Below are positions 22,895 to 35,078 of a stretch of 64,000 nt of DNA, piece after piece. Positions within the stretch are counted from its first letter, which is position 1; each line of letters starts with the position of its first letter. Made by a program: the position numbers and the translations under genes. The stretch covers positions 34,458,850 to 34,522,849 of the forward strand of contig NC_084609.1 of assembly GCF_033807715.1 (NCBI RefSeq), written 5' to 3'. This DNA comes from Cololabis saira (lineage: Eukaryota; Chordata; Actinopteri; Beloniformes; Belonidae). The notes under the pieces were generated by a model, which did not search any database, had not been told where the DNA came from, and worked only from the letters and a program-made list of their open reading frames with translations.

Positions 22895-23014
22895 AGGCTG
22901 ATTTATGGTTCCGCGTTACACCAACGCAGGCCATACGCCGTGGGTTACGCGAACTACGGCGTACCCTACGGCGAAAGCTCTGCGTCGATTTAACGCGGAA
23001 CCATAAATCAGGCT
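22895..23014. mobile_element. PIF/Harbinger-like foldback MITE (copy 5)
   Basis: AGGCTGATTTATGGTTCCGC paired with ACGCGGAACCATAAATCAGG, with TACGGCGTACCCTACGGCG in the core. Confidence 0.8.
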
Positions 23015-23267
23015 TCACAGCGCCCGGCTTGTACTCCTCGCCGACTCCGCGCTGATATATTTAATAACTTTATAAAACCTATATATTAATAAAGCCTCAC
23101 TTGGCCGAGCCCTAACGCTGAGGCCATGTTAGATTTAGGTTACAACCGGACACGCAGCACTGTTGACTTTTCCCTGCCGGCTCTGCTCACTCGCTAAACA
23201 GTCCCATCACAAACGGTGTCCAGCGGCGCTACGTTCCGCCGCGCCGCGTTCCCAACGTTGTGTGCGC

Positions 23268-23405
23268 TACTCACCGGTATTACGGTATATGAAAAATTCA
23301 TATCATAAGAAAAATAAACGGCAAACCTGATTTTATTTTTTTTTTTCTCGCAAACACCTCGGTATGCCGGAAATCCGGCGTGACGCCGGAGCGCTATCAC
23401 CCCTG
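23268..23405. mobile_element. hAT-like MITE end (CCGG-rich)
   Basis: ACTCACCGGTATTACGG through GTATGCCGGAAATCCGGCG and CGCTATCACCCCTGAG. The right end is the inverse of CAGGGGTGATAGCG, a hAT-like terminus. It truncates the left side of duplication copy 2. Confidence 0.55.
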
Positions 23406-23525
23406 AGAATATTGCGATATATCGGGATATATTGCATAATTGGGATATCGCAATGTGTATCGTATCGTGGCTCAAGTATCATGATGCGTATCGTATCGTG
23501 AGGTCCTTCCCAATACCCACCCCTA

Positions 23526-24463
23526 ATTGGCTGGCTGCTGTGGCCCTCACACCCTGTTGCTGGTCAGCGTTGTCATCACCACTCGGCTTCCGGTCCAGTA
23601 GAATTGCACCCAAGTATCCAAGGACGAGCCCACAGGTATCTGTAGCGGGTCCCGGCTGGGCCGCTAGCAGAGAAGATAATCCTGGAACCGGAGTACTGGA
23701 AACACACAAATAAAATTAGTGACACCGGACCACCTCTGCTCATTCTCCAGTCCAACGGATTATATTTATTCACATATTTTCTTTAACTGTTCACTGCAAC
23801 AATTAATTTTCTCTGTATACTGATGCATTGGTATCAACCATATGACACATTTCCAGGAAATGTATATCTTATGTTTTTCTTTCAGAAATAAACAACAAAA
23901 TAACCAATATCCTTTGCATTAAACCAAAGAAACATTTTTCTTTGTAATCATGCACAAATGTCTATAACTAATCATGTAATCTCATCAATCATGTACTGTA
24001 CACTCTTTTCTCAAACACACATCACTAATCATGTAATCTGAGCCATCATGTACAAACTTTTCTGTCTCTTACTGAAAGAGTATTTTTGTACCTAAAGTAC
24101 ATCAAGTAAATTAAGTGTTCACTTAACATAACAGAATAATAATTATTGCAGTCACTGACTCACGTTATACAACATTAACACAAATGAAAATACATAGCTG
24201 ACCGATAGCTTGAACTTTTGGCTTTGAACTCGGTCTTGCGTTACCATGGCAACAGCCGTAGCTGGTGTTAGCTTGTAGCTTAGTATCTTTAGTGCTGAGC
24301 ACCTCACTAAACAAACACTGCTGCGCTCTCTCACACACACACACACACAGTAATAATGCCCAACCTGAATCATGTATCATACACACAATTCTTAAAAACA
24401 ACCCACAAATGCCGGTGAGCCAAAATAAATAAATCAAAAGTACATGTAAAATAGCTGCGGCGG
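23526..24463. repeat. Local duplication, copy 2, left part
   Basis: Partner of 12010-14184 without the two insertions found there. Extra sequence at about 23995-24075 (a short tandem duplication around CATGTACTGTACACTC) is specific to this copy. It ends at CGGCGG (24458-24463), the left target duplication of the giant transposon, and resumes at 39994. Confidence 0.88.
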
Positions 24464-24980
24464 TATGGAGCCAAATCAGGGCCAAAAGTTTTGCTAATTT
24501 GAAAATAAAATTTGAACCTGAAAATTCTTTTTTACAGTTTCAGTTTTATTTTTTTCAGTATCAGATCTTTTTTTTTAGTTTCAAATCTTTTTATTTCAGT
24601 TTCAAATCTTTTTTTCAGTTTCAAATCTTTTTTTTTCAGTTTCTCGTCTTTTTTTTCAGTTTCAAATTTTTTTTTCAGGTTCAGACTTTTGGCCCCGATC
24701 TGGCGTGGGGGGCGTGGCATCAACTGAGAGGGGCGTGGCATCAACTGAAAGGGGCGTGGCATCAACTGAGAGGGGCGTGGCATCATGAGTGACAGCATAA
24801 CAGAGAAGGCGGGGGACGTTCCTCAGTCATGTTGCCTTCAGGAAACGTAGGTTGCAGAAGTTATCAGTAGAAGTTTGAATCAACACTGTATATACACCAT
24901 ATTCACGTGATTGGCAGTGGAAAAAACTGATATTAGTGACACATTTCTGTTTGAAAGGCTGTTTTAGACCGTACTTGGCA

Positions 24981-24998
24981 CCAATCGCAGTATAAAAG
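24981..24998 (+). promoter_or_regulatory. TIR-borne promoter of the HECT gene
   Basis: CCAAT at 24981-24985 and TATAAAAG at 24991-24998, inside the left TIR. The ancestral distance to the ATG was about 80-110 bp; the LINE now inserted between them puts the ATG 2 kb away, which should have broken the transcription unit. Confidence 0.75.
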
Positions 24999-25070
24999 CA
25001 ATAAACTATGCCAGACTGTACAGTTCAACAGCCACACTTTAAAGTTTGACATTTCCCACTTCCACATACT

Positions 25071-27005
25071 TCCTGTATTGTTCAATGTAATGATCAATGA
25101 CATCTTTACAAATTTAGATGGATGCATCAAATCAGCGCTGTACGCAGATGATGGGCCATATGGATAAGGGGAAAAAATGTGTCAACAAGCAAGTCATGTT
25201 ACATGATTTTTACAAATAAGTGCAAGATTGACATTGAGAAGCTAACACTATATGGTCAGCCGATGGAGAGGGTGAATGAGTTTAAATACCTGGGTCTATG
25301 GCTAGATCACAAATATACATGGAAAGCACACATTGAACATTTGGAAACTAAGTGCAAAAAGGTTATAAATCTACTACGGGCTGTGGCAGGCTGTGACTGG
25401 GGGGCAGATAAAAAATCATTAATTGACATATACAGGCAATTATGAGGTCAACAATAGACTATGGTTGTATAGTATATGGAGCAGCAGCAAAGACATCATT
25501 ACAAAAAGTAGACAGACTGCGGTATAGAGCATTGAGAATATGCATAGGAGCTATTAGGTCAACCCCCACTAACGCAATATTAGTAGAAGCAGGAGAGATA
25601 GCCTACCAGTGGACTTCTACTGACACTTACATACTGGGTAAGATTAAAAGGGAGTGGGGAAGAAAACCTTGCAACAATGACAATAAAGGACTGTTGGGAA
25701 TACTCTAAATTCCAGAGACATGGGTTTGGGTGGTCAAGGGATGAAAGACTGAGAATATGGAATATGGAATGGAGACATTAGAGTTCAATAAGTACACACT
25801 GATGAGTAATATACCCCCTTGGCTCTTCCCAGAAGCAAAGATAGACATGAACATACTGGAACAGAAAAAAGAATAGAGAATGAATGAAGTAGGAGTCAAA
25901 GCGAGTGTATACTTGAGAAATAGTTATTACAATTACCTGAAAATATGCACAGATGGGTCAAAAAATCTAAAGGATCATGCGGGAATAGGTGTATCTATCC
26001 CTGAGTTTGATGTAAATATCTCCAAAAGATTATTTAATCAGTTATCAGTATACACAGCAGAAATGGTGGCAGTCTATATTGGTTTACAGTGGGTGGAAGA
26101 CGTTAGTCCTGATAAGGTGGTGGTTGCACAGATTCAATAGCTGTATTGGAAAGTATACAATCAACAAAAACGTGCAGAGAAGACTTACTCATAGATATTT
26201 ATCATAGTTTATTAAGAATACAGAGATGTGGCATAGACATACAGTTCTGTTGGTACCAGCACATGAGGGAGTAACAGGGAACGAGGAGCTGATAAACTAG
26301 CAAAAATGGCACTGCAAAGGGAAATAACAATACCAGTTGTACTAGGAAAAGGAGAAGGTAAAGCAGTAATAAAGAAGAAAGGAATGGAAATGGCAGAAAA
26401 GGTGGGAGGAAGATCAGAAAGGACAGGGATATCACAAAATACAGAAGTCTATCATAACAAAGGATTATACAGAAAGGAACATAAGGGATGAAATAGTCAT
26501 ACCAAGACTCAGACTGGACCACACAGGATTAAATAGCACTTTGTATGTTATGGGAAAAAGGGATGGTGATAAGTGTGAGAACTGTGGAGTAAAAGAAAAC
26601 AGTGAACATATTCTAATGTATTGCAACAGATGAAATAGAAAGAGAAAGGCTACAGGAAAAAGTGAGAGAGGCAGAACCAGAGTGGAATTAAAGGGAGATA
26701 CTGGGAACAGAGGGAGAGGGGGTTGGAATCACCAGAAAGGCACTCATTCATTTCTTAAAGACACTAGGCTGATAAATAGAATTTAAAACAGGCTAAATGA
26801 AATGATTTTACACACTCTTGTACAGTAGGTGGCGGTATGAACTTTAAAGTTGTTTGTGATCCGTCAATAAAACAGAGAAGAAGAAGAAGAACTTACACCT
26901 CAGCTATACAGGTTATACCGATTTTATTAATAGATCCATGGGTTATACATTTTATACAGTTTAAATACAGTATACAGTGTATATACAATTTCTAAAAGAT
27001 CTCTG
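25071..27005 (+). mobile_element. I/Nimb-like LINE fragment with RT tail and RNase H
   Basis: Flanked by the 12-bp direct repeat CTTCCACATACT (25059-25070, 27006-27017). It starts inside a reverse transcriptase just before the YADD active-site motif (near 25140). A C-terminal RT/thumb region follows (FKYLGLWLDHKYTWKAHIEH; then MRSTIDYGCIVYGAAAK), and then an RNase H-like region with ICTDGSK and YTAEMVAVYIGLQW (25880-26140). Stops and frameshifts break it into at least three frames. The region ends near a (GAA)n tail at 26875-26892, typical of Nimb-type LINEs; about 110 bp of AT-rich sequence follows before the duplicated target. Confidence 0.82.
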
Positions 27006-27153
27006 CTTCCACATACTACGATACTATTTCAGTATCGTTTGCGATGTCGTCCGTTCCGCCAGGACAAGCCGCGGGCCCCAGCACTCAGGTAAGAAATGTT
27101 ACTTTTTCAATAGATGCTCTGGGGAAATATCTTAAAAATTAGAATGATGTAAG

Positions 27154-27214
<61 letters not shown>

Positions 27215-27300
27215 AGCATCCGTATTAATGATGCCATGGGTGTGAACAAGTTCTCTCGTCTGACTTATGTCTGACTTGGCAATAAAGCCTTTTCTGATTC
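27154..27300. mobile_element. (AT)n tract plus LINE 3' tail
   Basis: About 55 bp of AT repeats, then sequence ending CAATAAAGCCTTTTCTGATTCTGA, an L2/Rex1-style tail. It is absent from the right TIR. Confidence 0.6.
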
Positions 27301-27329
27301 TGAAAGCTGGAGATTAAACATAGGGCTAG

Positions 27330-27716
27330 TGTAGCTACACCGGTTCAACAAAGGCCACGATTCAAACTGATGTCTTGATTTACGTTCTTTTATTCTCCTT
27401 TTCCTCCGCAAAATCATAGAACAGCGTGAAAACGTTTGCGCCTCTTGAGCGCAGTGTAATTATTCTCATCCCGTGTCGCGCCTTCCTGCCTCCATTGTCT
27501 GTGGTCCCGCGTTTTTCTATTGACCCCCAATCCCTCAGTTGACCCTCACGACAGACCAGGGGAAGCGACCACACCCTTTCAAAATAATATATCCTAAACT
27601 CTCTTATTAATCAATTTAAACACTTTATGAACTTGGATATATTTGTGTTTTTTATATCATGTAAAATGTTATAAAATGAATTCTAAACAACGAACTCTGT
27701 CTCACAGACAGTTACA
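27330..27716 (+). mobile_element. Solo LTR, 387 bp
   Basis: It starts TGTAGCTACACC and ends GACAGTTACA (TG...CA), flanked by the 5-bp direct repeat GCTAG (27325-27329, 27717-27721). The right TIR has uninterrupted GGGCTAGCATTAACTAG at the matching place. No internal retroelement genes remain, so it is a recombined solo LTR. Family unknown. Orientation is not certain. Confidence 0.85.
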
Positions 27717-29790
27717 GCTAGCATTAACTAGCCTTATGTTAATCGCTAGTGGTTATGAGTTTTACACTCCTTACAGTGTACAGCTCGGGTATTTGTCTCT
27801 AATGTGTATTGTCTTTGTTATTAATATCTGTGTTTGTTTGCCAGAATGTCGACCATAACTGGACAGTGGCTGCAGCTGCACAGAGCCTTATAAATGTGCT
27901 CACACAGAACAGGACTCAGGGACAGCAAGTGCCAGAAAGGAAGCAGGAGCAGGGATCGTCTTCTGTTGAACAGGAGATGGCCAGGTTATATATTTTATGG
28001 AGTTTTATTTTCATGTTCATTTAAATGTAATTTGACTGTTTATGTTTAATATGTATATTTAATATCATGTTTTAAACAAATATAGGATTTTTTTTTTTAA
28101 TTATGCAGATCTTTCCCTGGGTTTTTTACGAAGAAAAGCCAAATTGGAAAAAGAAAGAATCAGGGTCTGAACACATGTGGCACAGGATCTAGAAAAGCCT
28201 GGAGGCCTTTTAGCTTCTATGTGTACCTTTTGAATATCAATTCAGAGATGACCCCAACCTCCCCTGAAGAATTTGAACTTGCTCAGGCCGGACTTGGAAA
28301 ACGCTATCTGAACTTGTCCAAGGATGTGAGCCATGAAGAGGTATTGCATAAAGGAAAACACATTAGTTACAAATTGCACCTAAGTGTTTATATTTGAAGC
28401 ATCCCACTTTATCTTTGTATTAGTCTTTTCTTTAAACATGTAGACATCACCTAGTCCACCATCACCTATGTTACTGTTTCCTTAGTTCTTCACACTCCTA
28501 AAACATGAGTATCCCAAGATGCAGGAGGTGACAGGAGGATGGCTACTGTACAAGGCTACAGGTGGAGAAAACTTGTAATATAACATCCATTGTAATGCAC
28601 TGCTTTTCAAATAACTTGCCCAAACAAACACAACTGAAATTGTCTAAACAATGTTGCATTTACAGGTGGTCAGGGTAAAAGGAGACTGACGACGATTCCT
28701 CCTGATTCAGACGGATACACTGGGACCCTGATTCGCAGTGTTACGGGGACAGGGAAAAGCACCCTGTATATTGTGCCTTTACAACACACATTTGACCCGA
28801 CTCCGTTACCTCCAGATTCCATCGAGTTTCAAAGTATGCCAAAGGCACAATGCCAAACTTGCAAAGTTAATTTTCCTTTGCAGATTTTGGCCCTTCATGT
28901 CCAGGAGTGCATGGAGTCGGCAGCAGGGGATATTGACGTAAATGCGGCTATGACATATATGTGATGTTGCATTGTGCTAGTACAATTTATTTTAGATTTT
29001 GATTGTTGTTCATTGAGTTATTGCAGAATATGTGTGGGTCATTTGTAATATTTTAGACATGTCAACATGAGGTCCAGATAGTGTCTGTGACAGCTCCTCC
29101 TGTGCACTGTGACACAGAGACACCTGTTGAAGAGGTACAGTACTTAATGTTATTGTATGCACTGTGAAATGCCTACATTTTTTTATGGGACAGTTGTTAA
29201 TATTCAAACTGTTTTATCTCCATCAGAAGGTTCCGTGTCCTATCTGCTTCATGAACTTCACACCTCAGTTCTTGGAGTTCCATGCTAGCGCATGTGGAGA
29301 AAGGTATTTGAGATGGTTTATGTTCATTTTAAATGTATATGTTATTTATAGTACTTATTTTTTTATATTAGTACCAAAACATGTCTCCGCTGTACTTTTT
29401 AGAAAGGAAGATCTTGAGATGCCTGAGACATCTGCCATGATCCAGGACAATGTGGAGGAGCAGCTCAAAAGGTAAGTACTCTTTCATTCTACAAGGATCT
29501 CTACAGAGCTTTTGGAGTCAACATTAGTAGTTTTCATCCGTTCATTTTGACTTTTGTTTGGCAGTGTTGATGATGTATTGGATACCATTTGTCAAAGAAT
29601 TGATGTTGAGAAAGAGTTCACAATCCAAATCTCAAGAAGGAACATTTTGGAGAGAGGCCTTCTGCAGTGGCAACGTCAAAAGAAAAAATCACCCACTTCT
29701 ACTCTGAAAGTGACCTTCTTTGGGGAGGCAGGAGTGGACACAGGTGCTCTCCCAAAAGAATTTCTCACAGGTAAAACAAAAACAAATATA

Positions 29791-30332
29791 TACCGTATTG
29801 GCCTGAATATAAGACGGTGTTTTTTGCATTGAAATAAGACTGAAAAAGTGGGTGTCGTCTTACATTCGGGGTCTAGACGTTATACCCATTTACACCGCTA
29901 GATGGCGCCAGATATCTTTAAAGCGAATGCTGAATTTAACTCCCCAGGCCCAAGCCAACCCCTGTCACGAAGAAGAAAAATAAAAAAATAGTATAAGAAA
30001 GAAAAGAGAATAAAATAAGAGAAGAGATAACAGAAAGTGGAGAAACGTAGCGACAATCTGGAGAAAAGAGGGTGGAAGTTGGGCAGGTAAACCGGCAGCT
30101 GAGGAGAAGTTATGATGCAAACTTCAAGATAATGATTTCAAATAGTCAAAGTAACATGCATTTTCTCTCGAATATATTGTTATAATCATTTGTTTCAGAT
30201 GTACTGTAATTATTTTCTGAATAATTGAAAAATTGAATTTGGTGTTCAAAAAGTCTTTCTTCAAACTTGAGTCTTGAAAAAGAGGGGGTCGTCTTATAAT
30301 CGGGGTTGTCTTATATTCGGGACAATACGGTA
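29791..30332. mobile_element. MITE with TACCGTATTG ends in HECT intron 9
   Basis: TACCGTATTGGCCTGAATAT on the left mirrors the right end ATTCGGGACAATACGGTA. Repeated GTCTTA(C/T)ATTCGGG motifs lie inside. TA at each end may be the target duplication. It sits 20 bp after the exon 9 donor. Confidence 0.75.
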
Positions 30333-31067
30333 TTTACATTCTCATGTTGACTCTTAAGCGCCTTATAAATATAAAGTGGGTGAAAAACAGAGTCCATATA
30401 AACAGTTTTTTGAATGATGTCCTGTACTTTGGTTAAAAGGGCAGCCAACCCAAGATTTATGAAGAAAATGTACACTTTTATCATTAATATATCCACTTAT
30501 CGAAGGATCTCTGTCTTGAGTTGTGTGTTATGCTGTTAATCGTTGTACTTTTTCTATAATGTAGGCCTTCTTAAAAAAAAAGTAATATAACCCCATTCAT
30601 TTAGAGTAGTGGCAGTCTAAGACAACCAAATTAGACAACCCCAACTAAAACTATCTGGATGGCTACATAGAAATATGGTTAGACAAAACAAAACAAAAAT
30701 ATACATATTATTGTTTTGTGTATGTGCAAAACTATTTTGTGTATAGAAATGGTGGCAGGAATTGAGGGTGGTTTCTTTGAGGGACCACAGCATCAGAAGA
30801 GTCCACGATACTCTCTGACTGACTTCTACAGTGGCCTCTACAGGTGGGTTTATTTTTATGCAAGTAAGGACAAATTATTCCTTTTTGGTAAATGTTTTCT
30901 AACATATGTAATACATTAATGCTCAATTTGTGTAAATAGGACTGTTGGACAGATTCTGGCTGTTAGTTTGGCTCAAGGTGGCCCGGCTCCTGCCTTTTTC
31001 AGCCCATGGACTTAGTTACCTCTGCACTGGGCAGATAAACCCGACAGTTATTAACATTGATGCAGTG

Positions 31068-31074
31068 TTTGGTT

Positions 31075-31151
<77 letters not shown>

Positions 31152-31167
31152 GTCATTTAGTCACATG

Positions 31168-31211
<44 letters not shown>

Positions 31212-31715
31212 CATGATCATATACATACACACACACACACATAGACATACACACTGGCTTGTTCACCTGCATGCTGGCTCTCTAGTTTTTGGGTTTAGGT
31301 AGCGGTAGCGATAGCTTAGCTCAGACTGCGATCAGATCTCAAGATTTAGGTCGATTGCTGTTATTGTTTTGGTTGGCTCCGTGCCGGTTTCGTGTTTTGT
31401 TTGTGGTTTTTTGTTGCAGATTTCCAGTGCTTGACGTGTGTCTCCGTGTGCTCCTGCTTCCTGGATTGGTAGTGGATGTCGTCACCCCCCCCCCCCCCAC
31501 CCCCTCCCCCCCCCCCCCAAAAAAAAAAAAAAAAAAAAGCTGGGTTTGTATGTGTATATTTATGTATGTGTACGCATATGTGTGCGTATATATATGTATA
31601 TATTACATATAGTAATAATGCACATATATACACTTTTGGTTTCTACCGTCATGGTATCAATCAATAATATGTGTGCAGACAAGGTAAAAAAAAAATAGAA
31701 AAAAAAACAAAAAAA
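31068..31715 (+). mobile_element. Retro-insert in HECT exon 11
   Basis: A 648-bp insert flanked by the 15-bp duplication AACATTGATGCAGTG (31053-31067, 31716-31730). It contains two (CA)n tracts, GC-rich sequence with C and A runs and an A-rich 3' end, consistent with a LINE-mobilised transcript. No coding domain was recognised. Removing it restores the continuity of exon 11, which fixes its borders. Confidence 0.88.
31079..31212. repeat. (CA)n microsatellites
   Basis: Two CA tracts (31079-31146, 31170-31209) inside the retro-insert. Confidence 0.95.
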
Positions 31716-32792
31716 AACATTGATGCAGTGGCAGATGTCCAGTTGCGAGAATTAATTGAGCAGGTATGACCCTATATGATGGAAATGCTGAGTTAATGAA
31801 AAAAAGCATTCCTTGTCAAATGATATTGTTATATGTTTACATGGAATATGGCAAAGATGTTCTTCCTGTTTTTTTTTTTTTTTTCCCAATTGTCAGGTTA
31901 AGTTGTCGACTGAGCATTCAATTGGAGGCCTATCTGATGAAATCTTCAATTGCGGATATACTGGAGCCATCTCCGTTCAAAACAAGGAGTCCATTATTGG
32001 GTATGCTAGAACACATATTTCTGTTTGTATAGGAAAATATAATGCATGAGTAAGGTTTTGTAGGAATTTTTCTCTTTTCCACTATTGTAGTGCCATCATA
32101 CTCCACGCAGTGCTGAGGTTGCAGCCTATGTTGGAACAACTAAGGGAAGGCCGGCTGTATGACCTTCTCTCACTGATCAGGCAGTACCCAGATATCTGCC
32201 AGCCCTTGTTTGTTCCCGGGGAAGATGTAAAAGTGAGCAAAACAAGAGTGACCCTTTATTATTATGAACAAGACACACTTACTTGCTATGAACTTTCATA
32301 AATAAACGGTGACATAATTTACATCTTGATTTTATCTCATCAGGTCAATGCAGAGTTTGTCATGGCATCCATTCTTCCTCAACTAAGTGACAAAGGGACG
32401 AGCAGGCATCAGGTTGAGCTAGAGATGATGAACTTTGTTCAGGACTTTCTTTATGAAGTTGAAGGTAAAAACAGTTTTTGATTTCCTGCATTTCATAAAT
32501 GCTGACATATTTGAGTGTTTTCGTGACGAAAGATTTAAGTTTATGACTGCTTGTAGTCTTTAAAAATAACCAGCTACCACCTGTAGTTATACTGGTATTG
32601 AACAGGTTAAACTTTTATTCTCCTTGAAAAAATCTTGATGATTGTAATTGTAAGGTATTATTTGCCAGGATACTGTGTCTTTTAAAATGATAGTCCAGCA
32701 TCTCTCAGCTTTTTTGGGCTGAGCAAGGCCATAATCACAATAAGCATACATTTAGAACGTGATGGAAGACATATTCAGATCTTTGACTAAAG

Positions 32793-33016
32793 CAGTGGTT
32801 CTCAACTCCGGTCCTCGGGACCCCCTGCCCTGCATGTTTTAGATGTTTCCCTGCTTCAGCACACCGTGATACAAGGAGCTGTGTCAACAACAGAACTGTC
32901 CAGACTTTGATGACAAGCTGGTGATGACTCTTAATTAGAATCAGGTGTGTTGATGCAGGGAAACATCTAAGACATGCAGGGCAGGGGGTCCCGAGGACCG
33001 GAGTTGAGAACCACTG
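32793..33016. mobile_element. hAT MITE in HECT intron 14, 224 bp
   Basis: CAGTGGTTCTCAACTCCGGT on the left and ACCGGAGTTGAGAACCACTG on the right are perfect inverted ends, with the 8-bp duplication GACTAAAG (32785-32792, 33017-33024). Related copies occur at about 38993-39172 and 59445-59615. Confidence 0.93.
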
Positions 33017-33953
33017 GACTAAAGTAAAAGTAGCAATACCACAGTGTAAAAATGCTTTGTTACAAGTAAAAAGTCCTGCACTCAAAATTTTAAGTCAAAG
33101 TACAAAATTATTAGCATCAAAATATACTTAAAGTAGCAAAAGTAAAAGTAGTCATTGTGCAGAATGGCTCATATCATGTTATTGGACGATAATTATTGAT
33201 GCATTAATGTGTTCATCACTTTAGTGTTGCAGCTGGGAAAGGTGGAGCTAATTTTAATTACTTTATATACTGGGAAGCTCAACCTATACAAATATAATTA
33301 GCTGATTTATTATATTTGCAAAGTAACTAAAGCTGTCAAATGTAAGTACCTCAAAAAAAATAAACCTCTAGTTCTTAATTAAAATTTTAACAAAGACAAA
33401 TCTGTCTCCAGTCTACGTAGAAAGGCGTATTGCTAATAATAAAACACATCATGCAATTTAAAAACCATTGTGCTTGGCTGAGATAGTCAATTATCTCCAA
33501 ACCTCATGAATTCACACATTTGAATTATTTTTAGGACCAGGAGCTGCTTTGTGGCTGAGAGTACCTCTCTCTGACCCCCTTCTTTAAATTCAAGAACTGC
33601 ATACTGTCACATAACACTTTTTTTTTTTAATCTATTTGCTTCATAGATGAAGATCAGGAGCATATGACAGACAAAGATGGTCCACATCCCATCACACCTG
33701 CAAGGTTTCTGCAGTGGATCACAGGCCAAGGTCACATCCCACTTCTTCCCTCAGAAAAGAAGGATTTCTCCGTACTAATCAAATTTAACCATGACTGCAG
33801 TGCAGACTTTGGCCATCACAGTGTCTGTTACCCTGTTGTGTCGGCATGTGCCAAGACTATTGTGCTACTGTGAGACATATGAGGTCCTATGACCAATTCA
33901 AAAAGGTTATCACGGAGGCTTTTCATCTAGGCCAAGAATTTAGCAATGTATAG

Positions 33954-35078
33954 CAACCAATGTTAGCTGCCTCTGGTTTTTAAAGTGAAACTAGAACCTA
34001 CATGTTTAGCACCCACTGCTACTATTCTGTCCTCGCAGTACGTTTCAGCTTCTTCAACTAGACAGATGGCTAACGTTCTGAAGAAAAGGAGAGGCTGAAG
34101 AAATTATTTTGTTTGAGGATTTCTTCTCTTTTGGTCCTCAGTTTTATTTCTTGTATTTCTCTCCAGTTCAATCAGTTATTATTTTTGTAAGACTGCATAC
34201 AAATAAAGATAAACATTACTACAAATAATGTCTGTTATATCTGGATGCTTTTCACACAAACATATTTACATAGTAAGATGGCAACAAACATAAGCAGCAA
34301 TAACATTAATGTCACTTTTTCTAACGCTATTACTTAACTATTAAACTATTACTATTAAACAGATAAATAAAGCAGCTAAATCGCTGTGACGGACTAACTG
34401 GCGTCCTCTGGTGGACAAATAAAAACACTGCGCTGCCACGATAAAAGTGACAAACTACGTTAAGAAATAACAACCAAATTTGAACTGTAAGTAAGAGTGT
34501 ACACTACAAATCATAGTAAACTTAACAATATAACATGTCATTACTTACAGACAAAGATTTACCAAGCTCCGTTTGAGAGACAACTTGTAACTGTGTTCAT
34601 GCTGCGTTTTCCAGCCCCGTTACCATGGTAACCGTTAACGTCGCCGGAGCTGCACGCGTCTGTCTCAGAAAACAGTCAGACTAGGAACGTTACTAGTTCA
34701 CCGCAGGGCGGAACAGCTACTGTTGTACTACTCTATGTTCTGGTTAAGAAAAACATTCTTAGTAATACTGCGTTCCAAGATCTTGCCATATTTGGAGAGA
34801 GAAATGTGTTATGTTTAATGGCAATACTGTTGACCAGTTCTAAAAAGTAATACAGTGTTTGAAGTTTGGAAGCTTATCTTGAAACATTTCATAAGATTGA
34901 TTACTGTCCTTGAATCCTTGTCTCAGCAACATTTTGCTACCCAGAACTCTTGAGAAACAGTTTCACCATGTGGCTTCACTGTTGTCAGTCACAATAAATA
35001 CACATTTAAAAACACATTCATTGTGAACTTTTTGATTTTAAATTTATTAAACCCTTGAAATGCATGTAACTTTTGCAT
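33954..35078. other. Spacer between the two convergent transposon genes
   Basis: About 1.1 kb of AT-rich DNA. AATAAA at 34202-34207 probably ends the HECT transcript, and the complement of 35042-35047 (AATAAA) ends the integrase transcript. No further frame with a recognised domain was found, so no third gene is supported. Confidence 0.6.

Larger units (their letters stand above)
21473..23190. mobile_element. Second copy of the TAGGGCTGAACG hAT, truncated
   Basis: It starts with the same end as the element at 41606 (TAGGGCTGAACGATTTTTGA). The shared internal parts are the foldback near 22080, the G-rich minisatellite, the PIF MITE and the tail through CTGTTGACTTTT...CCCTGCCGGC at 23161-23180. 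An RTE fragment is inserted at about 21535-22070, and the right hAT end is lost. Confidence 0.65.
24464..27909 (+). repeat. Left terminal inverted repeat (with nested insertions)
   Basis: It pairs with 38854-39993 over about 1.1 kb. In order it contains: T-rich subterminal repeats with CAGTTTCAAATCTTTTTTT units (24530-24680), four copies of GGGGCGTGGCATCAACTGA (about 24708-24787), a CCAAT box, a TATA box, exon 1, intron 1, and the first 65 bp of exon 2. Insertions absent from the right arm are a LINE (25071-27005), an AT tract with LINE tail (about 27158-27300) and a solo LTR (27330-27716). Confidence 0.92.
27044..33953 (+). pseudogene. HECT E3 ubiquitin ligase gene (G2E3-like), transposon cargo, 15 exons
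   Basis: Exons read from splice sites with matching phases: 27044-27088, 27845-27984, 28109-28340, 28486-28561, 28666-28937, 29057-29134, 29227-29303, 29403-29471, 29565-29770, 30747-30843, 30940-31763, 31897-32000, 32091-32232, 32344-32464, 33647-33953 (about 709 codons). Exon 1 encodes MSSVPPGQAAGPSTQ and lies in the TIR. Exons 5 and 7 each hold a C-x2-C...H-x3-C finger, resembling UBZ/Rad18-type ubiquitin-binding fingers. Exons 9-15 form a HECT domain: VDTGALPKEF at its start, GFFEGP, and a C-terminal lobe whose presumed catalytic Cys is in YPVVSACAKTIVL. HECT ligases carry ubiquitin on this Cys before passing it to a substrate. Two single-base frameshifts (about 31010 and 33869) and a 648-bp LINE insert in exon 11 inactivate the copy. 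AATAAA at 34202. Similar fish proteins are annotated as G2E3-like. Confidence 0.88.
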
